Shown here: positions 18,204 to 25,992 of the stretch, one piece after another
How the letters are laid out: each line of letters opens with the position of its first letter
Numbering within the stretch: the first letter of the stretch is position 1
Source of the DNA: Jiangella gansuensis DSM 44835
GTDB taxonomy: Bacteria; Actinomycetota; Actinomycetes; Jiangellales; Jiangellaceae
Direction of reading: 5' to 3'
Assembly: GCF_000515395.1 (NCBI RefSeq)
Contig: NZ_KI911782.1
Span: forward strand, 5,238,070 to 5,302,069
DNA length: 64,000 nucleotides
Program-made: the position numbers and the translations under genes
Notes under the pieces: model-generated
What the model saw: only the letters and a program-made list of their open reading frames with translations
The model's database searches: none
Told to the model about the DNA's origin: nothing

Positions 18204-20438
18204 TCATGCCAAGCGCAGCGGAACGCCCGGGTTCCGGGCCTGTTCCAGGACCACCTGCGCCGGCAACGGCTTCGACATGAAGAAGCCCTGGGCCCGATAG
18301 CAGCCCAGGTCCAGCAGCGTGGTGACGGCCGCCGGGTCTTCCACTCCCTCCGCCACGGTCGTGAGGTTGAACGCCTCGGCCAGCCGGACGATCGCGGCGA
18401 CGATGGCGCGATCACCACTATTCTCGGCCAGCGCCGATACGAAACTCCGGTCGATCTTCAGGATGTCAACCGGCAGCTGCTTGAGCTGAGCCAGCGAGCT
18501 GTAGCCGGTGCCGAAGTCGTCGATGGCCAGCGTGACACCGAGGCCGCGTAGGCCGTTGAGCGTGGCCTGGACGTCGTCGATCTCGCGCATCACCGTGCCC
18601 TCGGTGATCTCGATGCCCAGTTCGGCCGGTGCGAGGCCATAGCGGTTGAGCAGTGTGGCCACGAACCCGACGAAGTCGGCGCTGATGAGCTCGCCCGCGG
18701 AGATGTTCACGCGGACCACAGGCGGGGGCACGGGCGAGGTGCTCTTCCACACCGACAGCTGCCGGCAGGCTTCCTCCAGGACCCAGCGGCCCAGCTCAGC
18801 GGCGAGGTTGATCTCCTCGACGACCGAGATGAACGCCTCCGCGGCCAGCAACCCCCGTTCCGGGTGCTGCCACCGCACCAGCGCCTCGACCGCCGTCAGC
18901 CGGCCGTCGCGCAGGTCGAACTCGGGCTGGAAGTACAGCCGCATCTGGTTGTCGCCGATGGCCGTACGCAGACGCAGCTCGAGGTCAGCACGGTTGAGTA
19001 GCTTGGACCGCAGCTCGTCGTTGAACGTGACCACGGAGTCACCACCCCGCTCCTTCGCGTCCAGCAGTGCGACGTCGGCATTGCTCAAGAGCTCGTCCGC
19101 GGTGCTGGCGACGTCGCCGTTGACCACGAGACCGATGCTCGCGCTACGACTGATGGCGTGGCCGCCGACGTCGAGGGGCTCGGCGACGCGGTCCAGGATG
19201 CGGCGGGCGGCCCGCTCTGCCGCCGCGGCCGAGCCGATGCCATGCAGGACGATGACGAACTCGTCGCCGGCCAGCCGCGCCACCACGTCAAGCGGCCGCA
19301 CCGACTCGCGCAGGCGCTGCCCCACCTGCTGGATGAAGCTGTCGCCGACGGCGTGACCGAGGACGTCGTTGACCGTCTTGAGCCGATCCATGTCGGCGAA
19401 CAGCACCGCAAGGGGCGCGTGCGGGTCGGCCGCCAGGGCGGTGGTCAGGTGCTCGACGAAGGCCCGGCGGTTCCACAGCCCGGTCAGCTCGTCGTGGTAC
19501 GCCTGGTGGTGCAGGCTCTCCTCGGCTGTGACCCGGCCGTCGAGCTGGACGAGCAGCGACGCGATCGCGCGCAGGGCCCGCACCTCCGCGCGGGTCCAGA
19601 TGCGGTCGCCGAAATGGATGAGCCCCAGCACGCCACGGGTCGACTCCCCCTCGATCAAGGGGACCGTCGCCATGGAGACCTGCGGCACGCCGGAGCCCGC
19701 CTCGACCCGTTGCTGATAGCTCGACTGGCCGTCGCTGGGCCGCAGGATGAACGGCTCCCGCAGATCCTTGATCATCGCGAAGATGGGGTCGTCGGTGTCC
19801 CACGGCACCACGCCGAGTGGGTCCGGATCGGGGATGACCTCCCGGCGTGGCCACTCGTCGATGAGGATGCTGGCGCGCCGTTCCGGGTCGTTGTGCCGCA
19901 GGAGGCAGGTGTCGGCACCGAAGTAGCGGCCCAGCTCACCCAGCACCCGGTGCCGGGTCTCGGCCAGGTCGGTGGTGGAGACGCCCATGAACTCGGTCGC
20001 GACATAGGTGACGAGGGCATCGAGGCGTCCGTACTGCCCGGGCATCTCGCCGGCCTCCATGACCGCGGCGCACAGCGCGCCGGCCATCGCCAGCAGCGTG
20101 CGGTCGGTGGCGCTCCACGGCCTGTCGCCCTCGCGGACCAGGCACATCGCACCGTGGAAGTCGTGGTAGTTCAGCGGGGTGGCGAGCAGCAGGTGACCGA
20201 CGGCGTCGGCGGACTCCACGACGCCGTCGCCGCCCTGCTGGACGACCCGCCCGGCGAGGTCCCGGATGGCGTCGCGCATCGTGGTGAGGTCGCGGCCGCG
20301 CACCCCGGCCGCGGCGGCGCTGCCCCACGACACCAGCGGCATGCCGCCGCCGACGGCGAGCACGTCGGCCGACATGCTGTCGGTGGCCTCTGCCAACGCT
20401 TTCAACAGCGGCTGGATGGTCTCGGGGTCCATCTTCAT
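18204..20438 (-). CDS. GAF-GGDEF-EAL c-di-GMP metabolic protein
   Basis: This bifunctional-type protein can make and/or degrade cyclic di-GMP. Its 744 residues contain one or two N-terminal GAF-like sensor regions (about 1-135 and 145-300), a GGDEF domain (about 312-470) and an EAL domain (about 485-735). The GGDEF active site is AGDEF (390-394), a variant often still active. The inhibitory I-site RPLD (381-384) is present at the right distance. The EAL domain keeps EAL at 518-520 and DDFGTGYSSL at 640-649, so phosphodiesterase activity is expected. No TM helix is seen, so it is probably cytoplasmic. It lies 18 bp after the Rv1355c-type gene; as I recall, M. tuberculosis Rv1354c/Rv1355c are paired in the same way. 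Confidence 0.95.
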   Translation of the reverse strand: MKMDPETIQPLLKALAEATDSMSADVLAVGGGMPLVSWGSAAAAGVRGRDLTTMRDAIRDLAGRVVQQGGDGVVESADAVGHLLLATPLNYHDFHGAMCLVREGDRPWSATDRTLLAMAGALCAAVMEAGEMPGQYGRLDALVTYVATEFMGVSTTDLAETRHRVLGELGRYFGADTCLLRHNDPERRASILIDEWPRREVIPDPDPLGVVPWDTDDPIFAMIKDLREPFILRPSDGQSSYQQRVEAGSGVPQVSMATVPLIEGESTRGVLGLIHFGDRIWTRAEVRALRAIASLLVQLDGRVTAEESLHHQAYHDELTGLWNRRAFVEHLTTALAADPHAPLAVLFADMDRLKTVNDVLGHAVGDSFIQQVGQRLRESVRPLDVVARLAGDEFVIVLHGIGSAAAAERAARRILDRVAEPLDVGGHAISRSASIGLVVNGDVASTADELLSNADVALLDAKERGGDSVVTFNDELRSKLLNRADLELRLRTAIGDNQMRLYFQPEFDLRDGRLTAVEALVRWQHPERGLLAAEAFISVVEEINLAAELGRWVLEEACRQLSVWKSTSPVPPPVVRVNISAGELISADFVGFVATLLNRYGLAPAELGIEITEGTVMREIDDVQATLNGLRGLGVTLAIDDFGTGYSSLAQLKQLPVDILKIDRSFVSALAENSGDRAIVAAIVRLAEAFNLTTVAEGVEDPAAVTTLLDLGCYRAQGFFMSKPLPAQVVLEQARNPGVPLRLA

Positions 20439-20456
20439 AGTCGCTCTCCGGGGCCC

Positions 20457-22598
20457 TCAGCGCGTCCGTACGGTTCGGTCGGCAGGCAGGCGGCGGCTTC
20501 GGACGCTGATCGACGGAGCGTATCCGATGCGCATGACGAGGGCGATGGCCTGGTCGGTCGTTCCGGTCAGAACGGCGAAGTCGGCGTGGAGGCGCCGCAA
20601 CCGCGTCGCGAACCGGGGCGAGAGCTCCTCGTAGTCGGCGTCGTCGACGGCGAAGATGAACACCGGCGACATCGCCTGCACGGCCAGGCCGTGCCGCTCC
20701 GCCTCGATCCAGACGCGCTCGACCGCCTGTCCGCCACGGACGTAGTCGGCCGGCTCGCTGCCGTCGACGGTCACGACGATCAGGCCGGAGGCGGCGTCGA
20801 TCCGGTCTCTGGTCGGCTCGCCCAGCGCCCGGCCGAGGTCCTGGTCGGCCAGCACCGCCATCACGTCGGCTCGCCTGGCGACGGCCAACTTGGCCAGGTC
20901 GGAGTCGTCCAGTTCGAGCGTGCGCACGTCGAGGCCCCACGTCAGGTCGTCGGTGCCGGGCCAACGCAGCTCGCGCATCATCTCGCGATGCAGATGCGGG
21001 GTGAGGTAGCGAAGCCGGTCGGACTCGCCCATGAGTTCGGCCAGCTCGCCCAGCCGGTCCCGCTCCGTGATCACCGCGGCATCGGCGCCTTCGGCCCGGG
21101 CGGCGTCTTCCAGCGCCGCCACCACGCCGGCGGGCAGCGGATCGGGCCGGCCGAGGTTCCGGTTGGACACCCGGTTGACCATCGCCTCGTACAGGCCGGC
21201 CAGTTCGCCCGGAGCGTCGCTGCCGAACCGCAGCCTGGCCACCGGCGCGTCCGGACCGTCGGCGCCGTCGGCGCCGTCGGGGAGGATCTGCGCCGCACCC
21301 AGGACACCGTGTCGAGCCGCGGCCACCCTGGCGTTGAACAGCGCCGCACCGATGGCCACGTGGCTGCCGCGGAACGCGACGTCGAGCGTAGATGTCTGTG
21401 CCGGGTCGAGCAGGATGTCGAGGCCCGTCGAGTCCAGGGCGAAGGTCCACGGCTGGGTGTTGCCGCCGGACGGGGCCAGCCGGGCGGCGTGCACCACCGC
21501 GTCGATGGCGGAGGACGGCGCGGGCTCCGGCTCAGCCGTCGCATCGGCGCCGTCGACGATGTCCACCGGCCGGGGCGGCTCGGACAGTTTGCCCAGCATC
21601 GCCTCGACGTCCACCCGGACGCGGCCAGACGGCAGCGGCCGGCCGAGCCCGAGGGCACGGACCGCCGCCGCCACGGTGGCCGCACCCAGGCTGACGTCAC
21701 CACCCAGTTGCGGCCAGGTGTTCAGGGTCTCGTCCACCTCCGTCATCGAGGCGGCCATGATCGCGGAGAGCTCGTCCGGCTCGAGGATGCGGAGAACGTA
21801 GGGCACCTTGTCATGCGTCGACAGGCCCATCAGGGCGGCCGGCTCGACGTCACCGAGCAAGCCGTGGAAGAGCGGGCGGTCCGGTTCGAGGTCGTACCGT
21901 TCGATGTCGAGCATGCCCCGCTCGTTGGTCTCCATGACCAGCGGGACACCGCGCCGTCGGGCGGCGTCGCGCACCGCGAGCTTGAGATCGAACGCATCGC
22001 ATTCCTCGACCACCACGTCCAGGCCGTCCATGAACGCGTCCGCGGTCTGCAGATCCAGCCCCCGCGGCTCGATCTCGACGTCGATGTACGGGTCGAGCTC
22101 GGCGATTCGCCGCGCGACCACGACCGCCTTGTTCAGGCCGAGGTCGAAGACCGTCCCCGGGATGCGGTTGAGGTTCGACAGCTCGATGTGGTCGAAGTCG
22201 GCCAGCCGGATGCGACCGCAGATGCCTTCCAGGGCGAGCGTGTGGGCGATGGCGTGCCCGACGCTCAGGCCGACCACGCCGACGCTCTGGCCGCGCAGCC
22301 GGCGCTGTTCCTCGGCCGTGATCTTGTTGCGGTTGCGGTCGGAACGCAGTGCCTGGAATCCGGCCGGGCCGAGCAGATGCACGACCGCGCGCCGCCATGG
22401 GTAGTAGTACCAGCGGCTGGGCTCCTCGAGATGGGCCGGATCGACCGCCGGCCGCATCCGGCGGAGATCACGCCGCTGCTGCTCGATGGTGTCGACGACG
22501 ACGGTCTCCGGATCGTCGTGCAGGGCCGCCAGGTCGTCGGGATCATCGACGTGGACCGGCCGCCATGCGTCACCGGCGGAGGCCGGCTGTCCCGTCAT
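20457..22598 (-). CDS. Rv1355c-family protein: ThiF/E1-like domain fused to nitroreductase-like domain
   Basis: The 713-residue protein joins an E1/ThiF/MoeB-type adenylation fold (about 85-330; nucleotide loop GVVGLSVGHAI at 106-116, then LADFDHIELSNLNR) to a nitroreductase-like flavin fold (about 362-690; APSGGNTQPW at 375-384). It matches the mycobacterial Rv1355c family, annotated MoeY without a proven role. I see no CxxC zinc pair and no clear E1 catalytic cysteine. The architecture suggests ATP-dependent activation of a carboxylate coupled to flavin redox chemistry. The ATG overlaps the upstream gene's stop as ATGA, and a GGDEF/EAL gene follows after 18 bp. Confidence 0.88.
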   Translation of the reverse strand: MTGQPASAGDAWRPVHVDDPDDLAALHDDPETVVVDTIEQQRRDLRRMRPAVDPAHLEEPSRWYYYPWRRAVVHLLGPAGFQALRSDRNRNKITAEEQRRLRGQSVGVVGLSVGHAIAHTLALEGICGRIRLADFDHIELSNLNRIPGTVFDLGLNKAVVVARRIAELDPYIDVEIEPRGLDLQTADAFMDGLDVVVEECDAFDLKLAVRDAARRRGVPLVMETNERGMLDIERYDLEPDRPLFHGLLGDVEPAALMGLSTHDKVPYVLRILEPDELSAIMAASMTEVDETLNTWPQLGGDVSLGAATVAAAVRALGLGRPLPSGRVRVDVEAMLGKLSEPPRPVDIVDGADATAEPEPAPSSAIDAVVHAARLAPSGGNTQPWTFALDSTGLDILLDPAQTSTLDVAFRGSHVAIGAALFNARVAAARHGVLGAAQILPDGADGADGPDAPVARLRFGSDAPGELAGLYEAMVNRVSNRNLGRPDPLPAGVVAALEDAARAEGADAAVITERDRLGELAELMGESDRLRYLTPHLHREMMRELRWPGTDDLTWGLDVRTLELDDSDLAKLAVARRADVMAVLADQDLGRALGEPTRDRIDAASGLIVVTVDGSEPADYVRGGQAVERVWIEAERHGLAVQAMSPVFIFAVDDADYEELSPRFATRLRRLHADFAVLTGTTDQAIALVMRIGYAPSISVRSRRLPADRTVRTR

Positions 22599-23323
22599 CG
22601 ACCCGCCTCTGGACCGCCGGCGAGCGCCTGCAGGCGCTCCGCCTCGAACAGTTCACGCTGTTCCGGCGTGCACAACCGCGGCGATTCGTCGATGTGCCAC
22701 CACAGGAACGTCGTGCGGTACCGGTCGTCCGGGTAGGCGGCGAAGACGATGCCGTCCAGCGAGCGTGCGCCCGACTGATTCCACCGCGGCGCGGCGTGCT
22801 CGGCGGCGGTCCCGAACGCGTAGGGAACCCCGACGACGTGCAGGGCGTGCAGATAGGAGCGCGCCAGCAGGTCGGCAAGCGCCGACTTGTGCTCCGACTC
22901 CGGGTCGACCCACGCGCCCTTCATCTCCATGACGCCGGCCTCGAGCACACCGTCGATCCAGCCGGCGACCATCGCCGCGGAGAACGGCTCACTGGCGAAC
23001 TCCGAGGGAGCGTGCGCGGCGCTCACGGCGCCCAGCCGGCCGTTGGTGTACCACCCGGCCCGCACGACGCCGTCGTCGTCGCTGGCCACGGCGAAGAACG
23101 GAACGTCGGTCTCGGCGGTCGCGGGTGGGATGCGCAACGCGTTCTCGACGCGATATCGCTGATAAGTCCGTTGCGCGCCCGCGACGTACTCCTGCCAGAG
23201 GTCGAACCGGCGCGCAGGGGTGTAGAAGCGCAGCCAGGTCCCGGACAGTTCGTCGCGGAACTCGTAGAGCGCGGTCGTGGCGCGCGTGGGGGTGATGGCA
23301 TTTCGCGGGCTGGTACTCGTCAT
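22595..23323 (-). CDS. Uncharacterised protein, possibly GNAT/N-acyltransferase fold
   Basis: From the ATG at 23323 the gene encodes 242 residues with no signal peptide or TM helix. The pattern FYTPARRFDLWQEYVAGAQR, PFFAVASDDDGVVRAGWYTNGR, a long central helix and a C-terminal strand FAAYPDDRYRTTFLWWHID resembles FeeM or autoinducer-synthase-like members of the GNAT superfamily. This is inference from the overall pattern, not a motif hit. The frame is open to 23812, but the upstream translation is not protein-like. It is the first gene of an operon with the ThiF-nitroreductase fusion (ATGA overlap) and the GGDEF/EAL protein. Confidence 0.6.
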   Translation of the reverse strand: MTSTSPRNAITPTRATTALYEFRDELSGTWLRFYTPARRFDLWQEYVAGAQRTYQRYRVENALRIPPATAETDVPFFAVASDDDGVVRAGWYTNGRLGAVSAAHAPSEFASEPFSAAMVAGWIDGVLEAGVMEMKGAWVDPESEHKSALADLLARSYLHALHVVGVPYAFGTAAEHAAPRWNQSGARSLDGIVFAAYPDDRYRTTFLWWHIDESPRLCTPEQRELFEAERLQALAGGPEAGR

Positions 23324-24105
23324 GAGGTCCACACCTGGCTTCACGGCTCCGTCCGGTCTGCAATGTCTGTACCGTATGCGCCGTTCACACCTTAGATGCC
23401 CCATAATGCCCGATCGCGGCGCGAGGACGACGCCGAAATGGAGAACGCGACGGGTGCCTGCCCCCCAACAGACCCGCCGCGCCTCCACCATTGCGGCGAC
23501 GAGACCAGCCCGCGGAACCCGTCGCCGCCCCGTTTGGAACGTGGTGCGCACGTCCCCGGACGCGCGCACCACGTTCCCTATCGCGGCACGGCCTGTGCAG
23601 GGCGGAGGGCCGTACCGGTCCAGGGTCACGGCCGAAGCCGTGATACGCACCTCCAGGTGTCGGCTGCCCCGAGGTTGCCGCGACTGCTCGCGACGTCCCC
23701 GTCCCTCGTGGCTATCCAATCCTTTCGAATTGGACCGAGCACCTAATTGCCGGTGCGAATGGTTAGAGAATAGACAGCGAAAAGGGATCGCGCAACAACT
23801 ACTTTGCGTCACAAAATGTCACGGAGAGTAGCGATCCGTGGATGACGCTCAGTGATCAATACCTCACTCTACGTCACGCTTTGTGGTGGCCGTCGCTCTG
23901 CGTGACGGTTCGCGACCAACCCGGCACGCGAATATCGGCAGGCCGCGGAACGAAATGTCGAACGGCATATTCTCCGGGCCCATTCGGTGCCTACCGGAAT
24001 TGCGTGAACGTGCCCACGGCGACCCGCGGCCGGGCCGGACCGGCCACGACGCAACACCGCCGCCGATCTTGCCCACCGTCAACAAAGCGGTCAGACTCTT
24101 CGGAA
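23324..24105. other. 782-bp divergent intergenic region
   Basis: This gap separates the minus-strand acyltransferase-like gene from the plus-strand MFS gene. It contains a strong hairpin (listed separately), and from about 23740 it is clearly lower in GC than its surroundings, with A-rich runs and repeated GTCAC words near 23808-23822 and 23870. Open frames here lack domains and ribosome sites. Promoters for both flanking operons must lie here; a small RNA is possible. Confidence 0.5.
23536..23577. repeat. Strong hairpin in the divergent intergenic region
   Basis: GGAACGTGGTGCGC pairs perfectly with GCGCACCACGTTCC, giving a 14-bp stem. The 14-nt loop holds a further GTCCCCGGAC mini-stem. It looks like a terminator, but no gene on either strand ends nearby, so it may end a non-coding RNA or act as a regulatory element. 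Confidence 0.6.
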
Positions 24106-25404
24106 ATGTCTGGTTCCCCGGCCACGTACCGCGACGTCTTCGCAGCCTCGGAGTTCCGCTGGCTGTGGCTCGCGCATGTGCTCTCCGTGATCGGCGACCA
24201 GCTGGCGCGCGTGGCGCTGACGCTCCTGGTGTTCGACCGCACTGAGTCGGCCGGCCTGGCGGCGCTGACGTACGCCCTGACGTACCTACCCGACCTGGTG
24301 GGCGGGGCAGCCCTGGCCGGGCTGGCCGACCGCTACCCGCGCCGCGACGTGATGGTCGCCACTGACCTCGGCCGGGCCGTAATGGTCGTCGCGATGGCGA
24401 TCCCGGCCGTGCCGCTCGCCGGGCAGATGGCCCTTCTGGTGGCGGTCCAGCTGGTGTCGGCGCCGTTCTCGGCCGCCCGGCAGGCGGTCCTGGCCGACAT
24501 CCTGACCGGCGACCGGCTGACCCTGGGGCTGGGCGTGTTCTCCATGGCCTACCAGGCCGGCCTCGTGCTCGGCTTCGGTGCCGGCGCCGCCCTGGTGGCC
24601 GAGCTCGGCACGTCGGCGGCGCTGGTCATCAACGCCGTCACCTTCGTCGTGTCCGGCATCCTGATCGCCTACGGCCTCGGCCCACACCCGCCACGACTCT
24701 TCCGGCCGCTCCGAGGCGGGGCCGGCGACGCCGCCGAATCGACCATCGACTCGCCCGGCGACGGCCAATGGCAGGCCATTCGCGCAGGCTGGCGGGTCGT
24801 GGCTCACGACGCGCGGCTACGCACACTGATGGCCATCGCCTGCTGTTCCGGGTTCTACGTGGTGCCCGAGGGCATCGCGGTGCCGTACGCCGCCGAGATC
24901 GGCGCCGGCACCGCCGCCGTCGGCTGGCTGCTGGCGGCCAACCCCATCGGCACGTTCATCGGCATGCTGCTCCTGCGCCGCGTCCGGCCCGACCGCCGGC
25001 TGGCGCTCATGGGACCCCTCGCGGTGGCGAGCAGCGCCATCCTGCTCCCATCCGGCTGGGCGCCGGGACTGCCCGTCACGTTCGTCCTGTGGACGCTCAG
25101 CGGGGTGTTCTCCGCACACGACATGGTCACCCAGGCCACCTATGTCGAGGCCGTGCCAGCACACCGTCGCGGCCAGGCGGTCGGCGTAGCCATCGCCGCG
25201 CTGCGGGCAGCGCAAGGCCTGGCCATCGTGATCGCCGGTGTCGTCGCCCAGGTCCTGGCGCCGTCGACGATCATCGCCGTCGCTGCGGCACTCGGCACCG
25301 TCGCGGCAACCGTGGCCACCCTGCGGTGGCTCCGTGCAGCCTCGTCCCCCACCGCGTTGTCCAGCCCGCCGGACGAGACCGACGACATCACCGGCCGGCC
25401 ATGA
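24106..25404 (+). CDS. MFS transporter (EntS/MFS_3-like exporter)
   Basis: The 432-residue protein has about twelve TM helices. The start FAASEFRWLWLAHVLSVIGDQLARVAL is cut here for length: the key features are FRWLW and a GDQ motif in TM1, typical of the enterobactin-exporter-like MFS branch. The loop 2/3 motif LAGLADRYPRRDVM matches the MFS signature. The hydrophilic central loop (about 195-225) separates the two halves. The ATG at 24106 lacks a good ribosome site, but the upstream in-frame sequence is not protein-like. It should export small molecules such as antibiotics or siderophores. Confidence 0.88.
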   Translation: MSGSPATYRDVFAASEFRWLWLAHVLSVIGDQLARVALTLLVFDRTESAGLAALTYALTYLPDLVGGAALAGLADRYPRRDVMVATDLGRAVMVVAMAIPAVPLAGQMALLVAVQLVSAPFSAARQAVLADILTGDRLTLGLGVFSMAYQAGLVLGFGAGAALVAELGTSAALVINAVTFVVSGILIAYGLGPHPPRLFRPLRGGAGDAAESTIDSPGDGQWQAIRAGWRVVAHDARLRTLMAIACCSGFYVVPEGIAVPYAAEIGAGTAAVGWLLAANPIGTFIGMLLLRRVRPDRRLALMGPLAVASSAILLPSGWAPGLPVTFVLWTLSGVFSAHDMVTQATYVEAVPAHRRGQAVGVAIAALRAAQGLAIVIAGVVAQVLAPSTIIAVAAALGTVAATVATLRWLRAASSPTALSSPPDETDDITGRP

Positions 25405-25428
25405 GACCGCCCGGGTGATTCTCGTGTC

Positions 25429-25765
25429 ACTCAGGTCCAGGTGTTGTCACGCATCGCCGTCGACCTCCTCCCAGATCACTCGCACCACCACGTCACGCCC
25501 CACTCAGGTCCAGGTGTTGTCACGCATCGCCGTCGACCTCCTCCCAGATCACTCGCACCACCACGTCACGCCCCACTCAGGTCCAGGTGTTGTCACGCAT
25601 CGCCGTCGACCTCCTCCCAGATCACTCGCACCACCACGTCACGCCCCACTCAGGTCCAGGTGTTGTCACGCATCGCCGTCGACCTCCTCCCAGATCACTC
25701 GCACCACCACGTCACGCCCCACTCAGGTCCAGGTGTTGTCACGCATCGCCGTCGACCTCCTCCCA
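25429..25765. repeat. Tandem repeat: four 73-bp units plus a 45-bp partial unit
   Basis: Identical units start at 25429, 25502, 25575 and 25648; a truncated fifth runs 25721-25765. Because 73 is not a multiple of 3, the array cannot encode a protein repeat, and there are no spacers as in CRISPR. Read on the minus strand, every unit carries a GGGAGGAGG Shine-Dalgarno-like sequence before tiny ORFs (MRDNTWT, or GTG-started TTPGPEWGVTWWCE). The array starts 24 bp after the MFS stop and lies upstream of a diguanylate cyclase gene. No divergence between copies means recent expansion or active homogenisation. Confidence 0.97.
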
Positions 25766-25992
25766 CGCTTGCCAGGTCGCCGCGGATCGCGTGAAGATCA
25801 GCTCAGGGCATGGCGAGCTGATGCGCCCACGCGGGTTCCTGGCGACCCTCCTTCCGGCGGCCTGGCACCTGTCGGCCAGGGTGCCGCACACGTCCGCTTT
25901 GCGCCTTCATTGTCCCTACTTCGCCAGGGACACAACGTTCGCTTTTCCGCTACTATGTCTCAACCCCGGCAGGACCCCGGCTATCTGCGCAG
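25766..25992. promoter_or_regulatory. Leader and promoter region of the membrane diguanylate cyclase gene
   Basis: TACTAT at 25951-25956 is a good -10 box about 37 bp upstream of the GTG start; a weak -35 (GGGACA) precedes it at about 17 bp. On the minus strand, the sequence adjoining the repeats reads in frame as ELIFTRSAATWQAWEEVDGD, which looks like the tail of a decayed gene (faintly DUF397-like). Confidence 0.4.

Noticed and set aside
23869-24085. Small minus-strand genes upstream of the MFS transporter
   Set aside because: The frames have no ribosome site, no domain and poor codon bias.
25429-25765. CRISPR array
   Set aside because: The 73-bp units are directly adjacent without unique spacers, and no cas gene is present.
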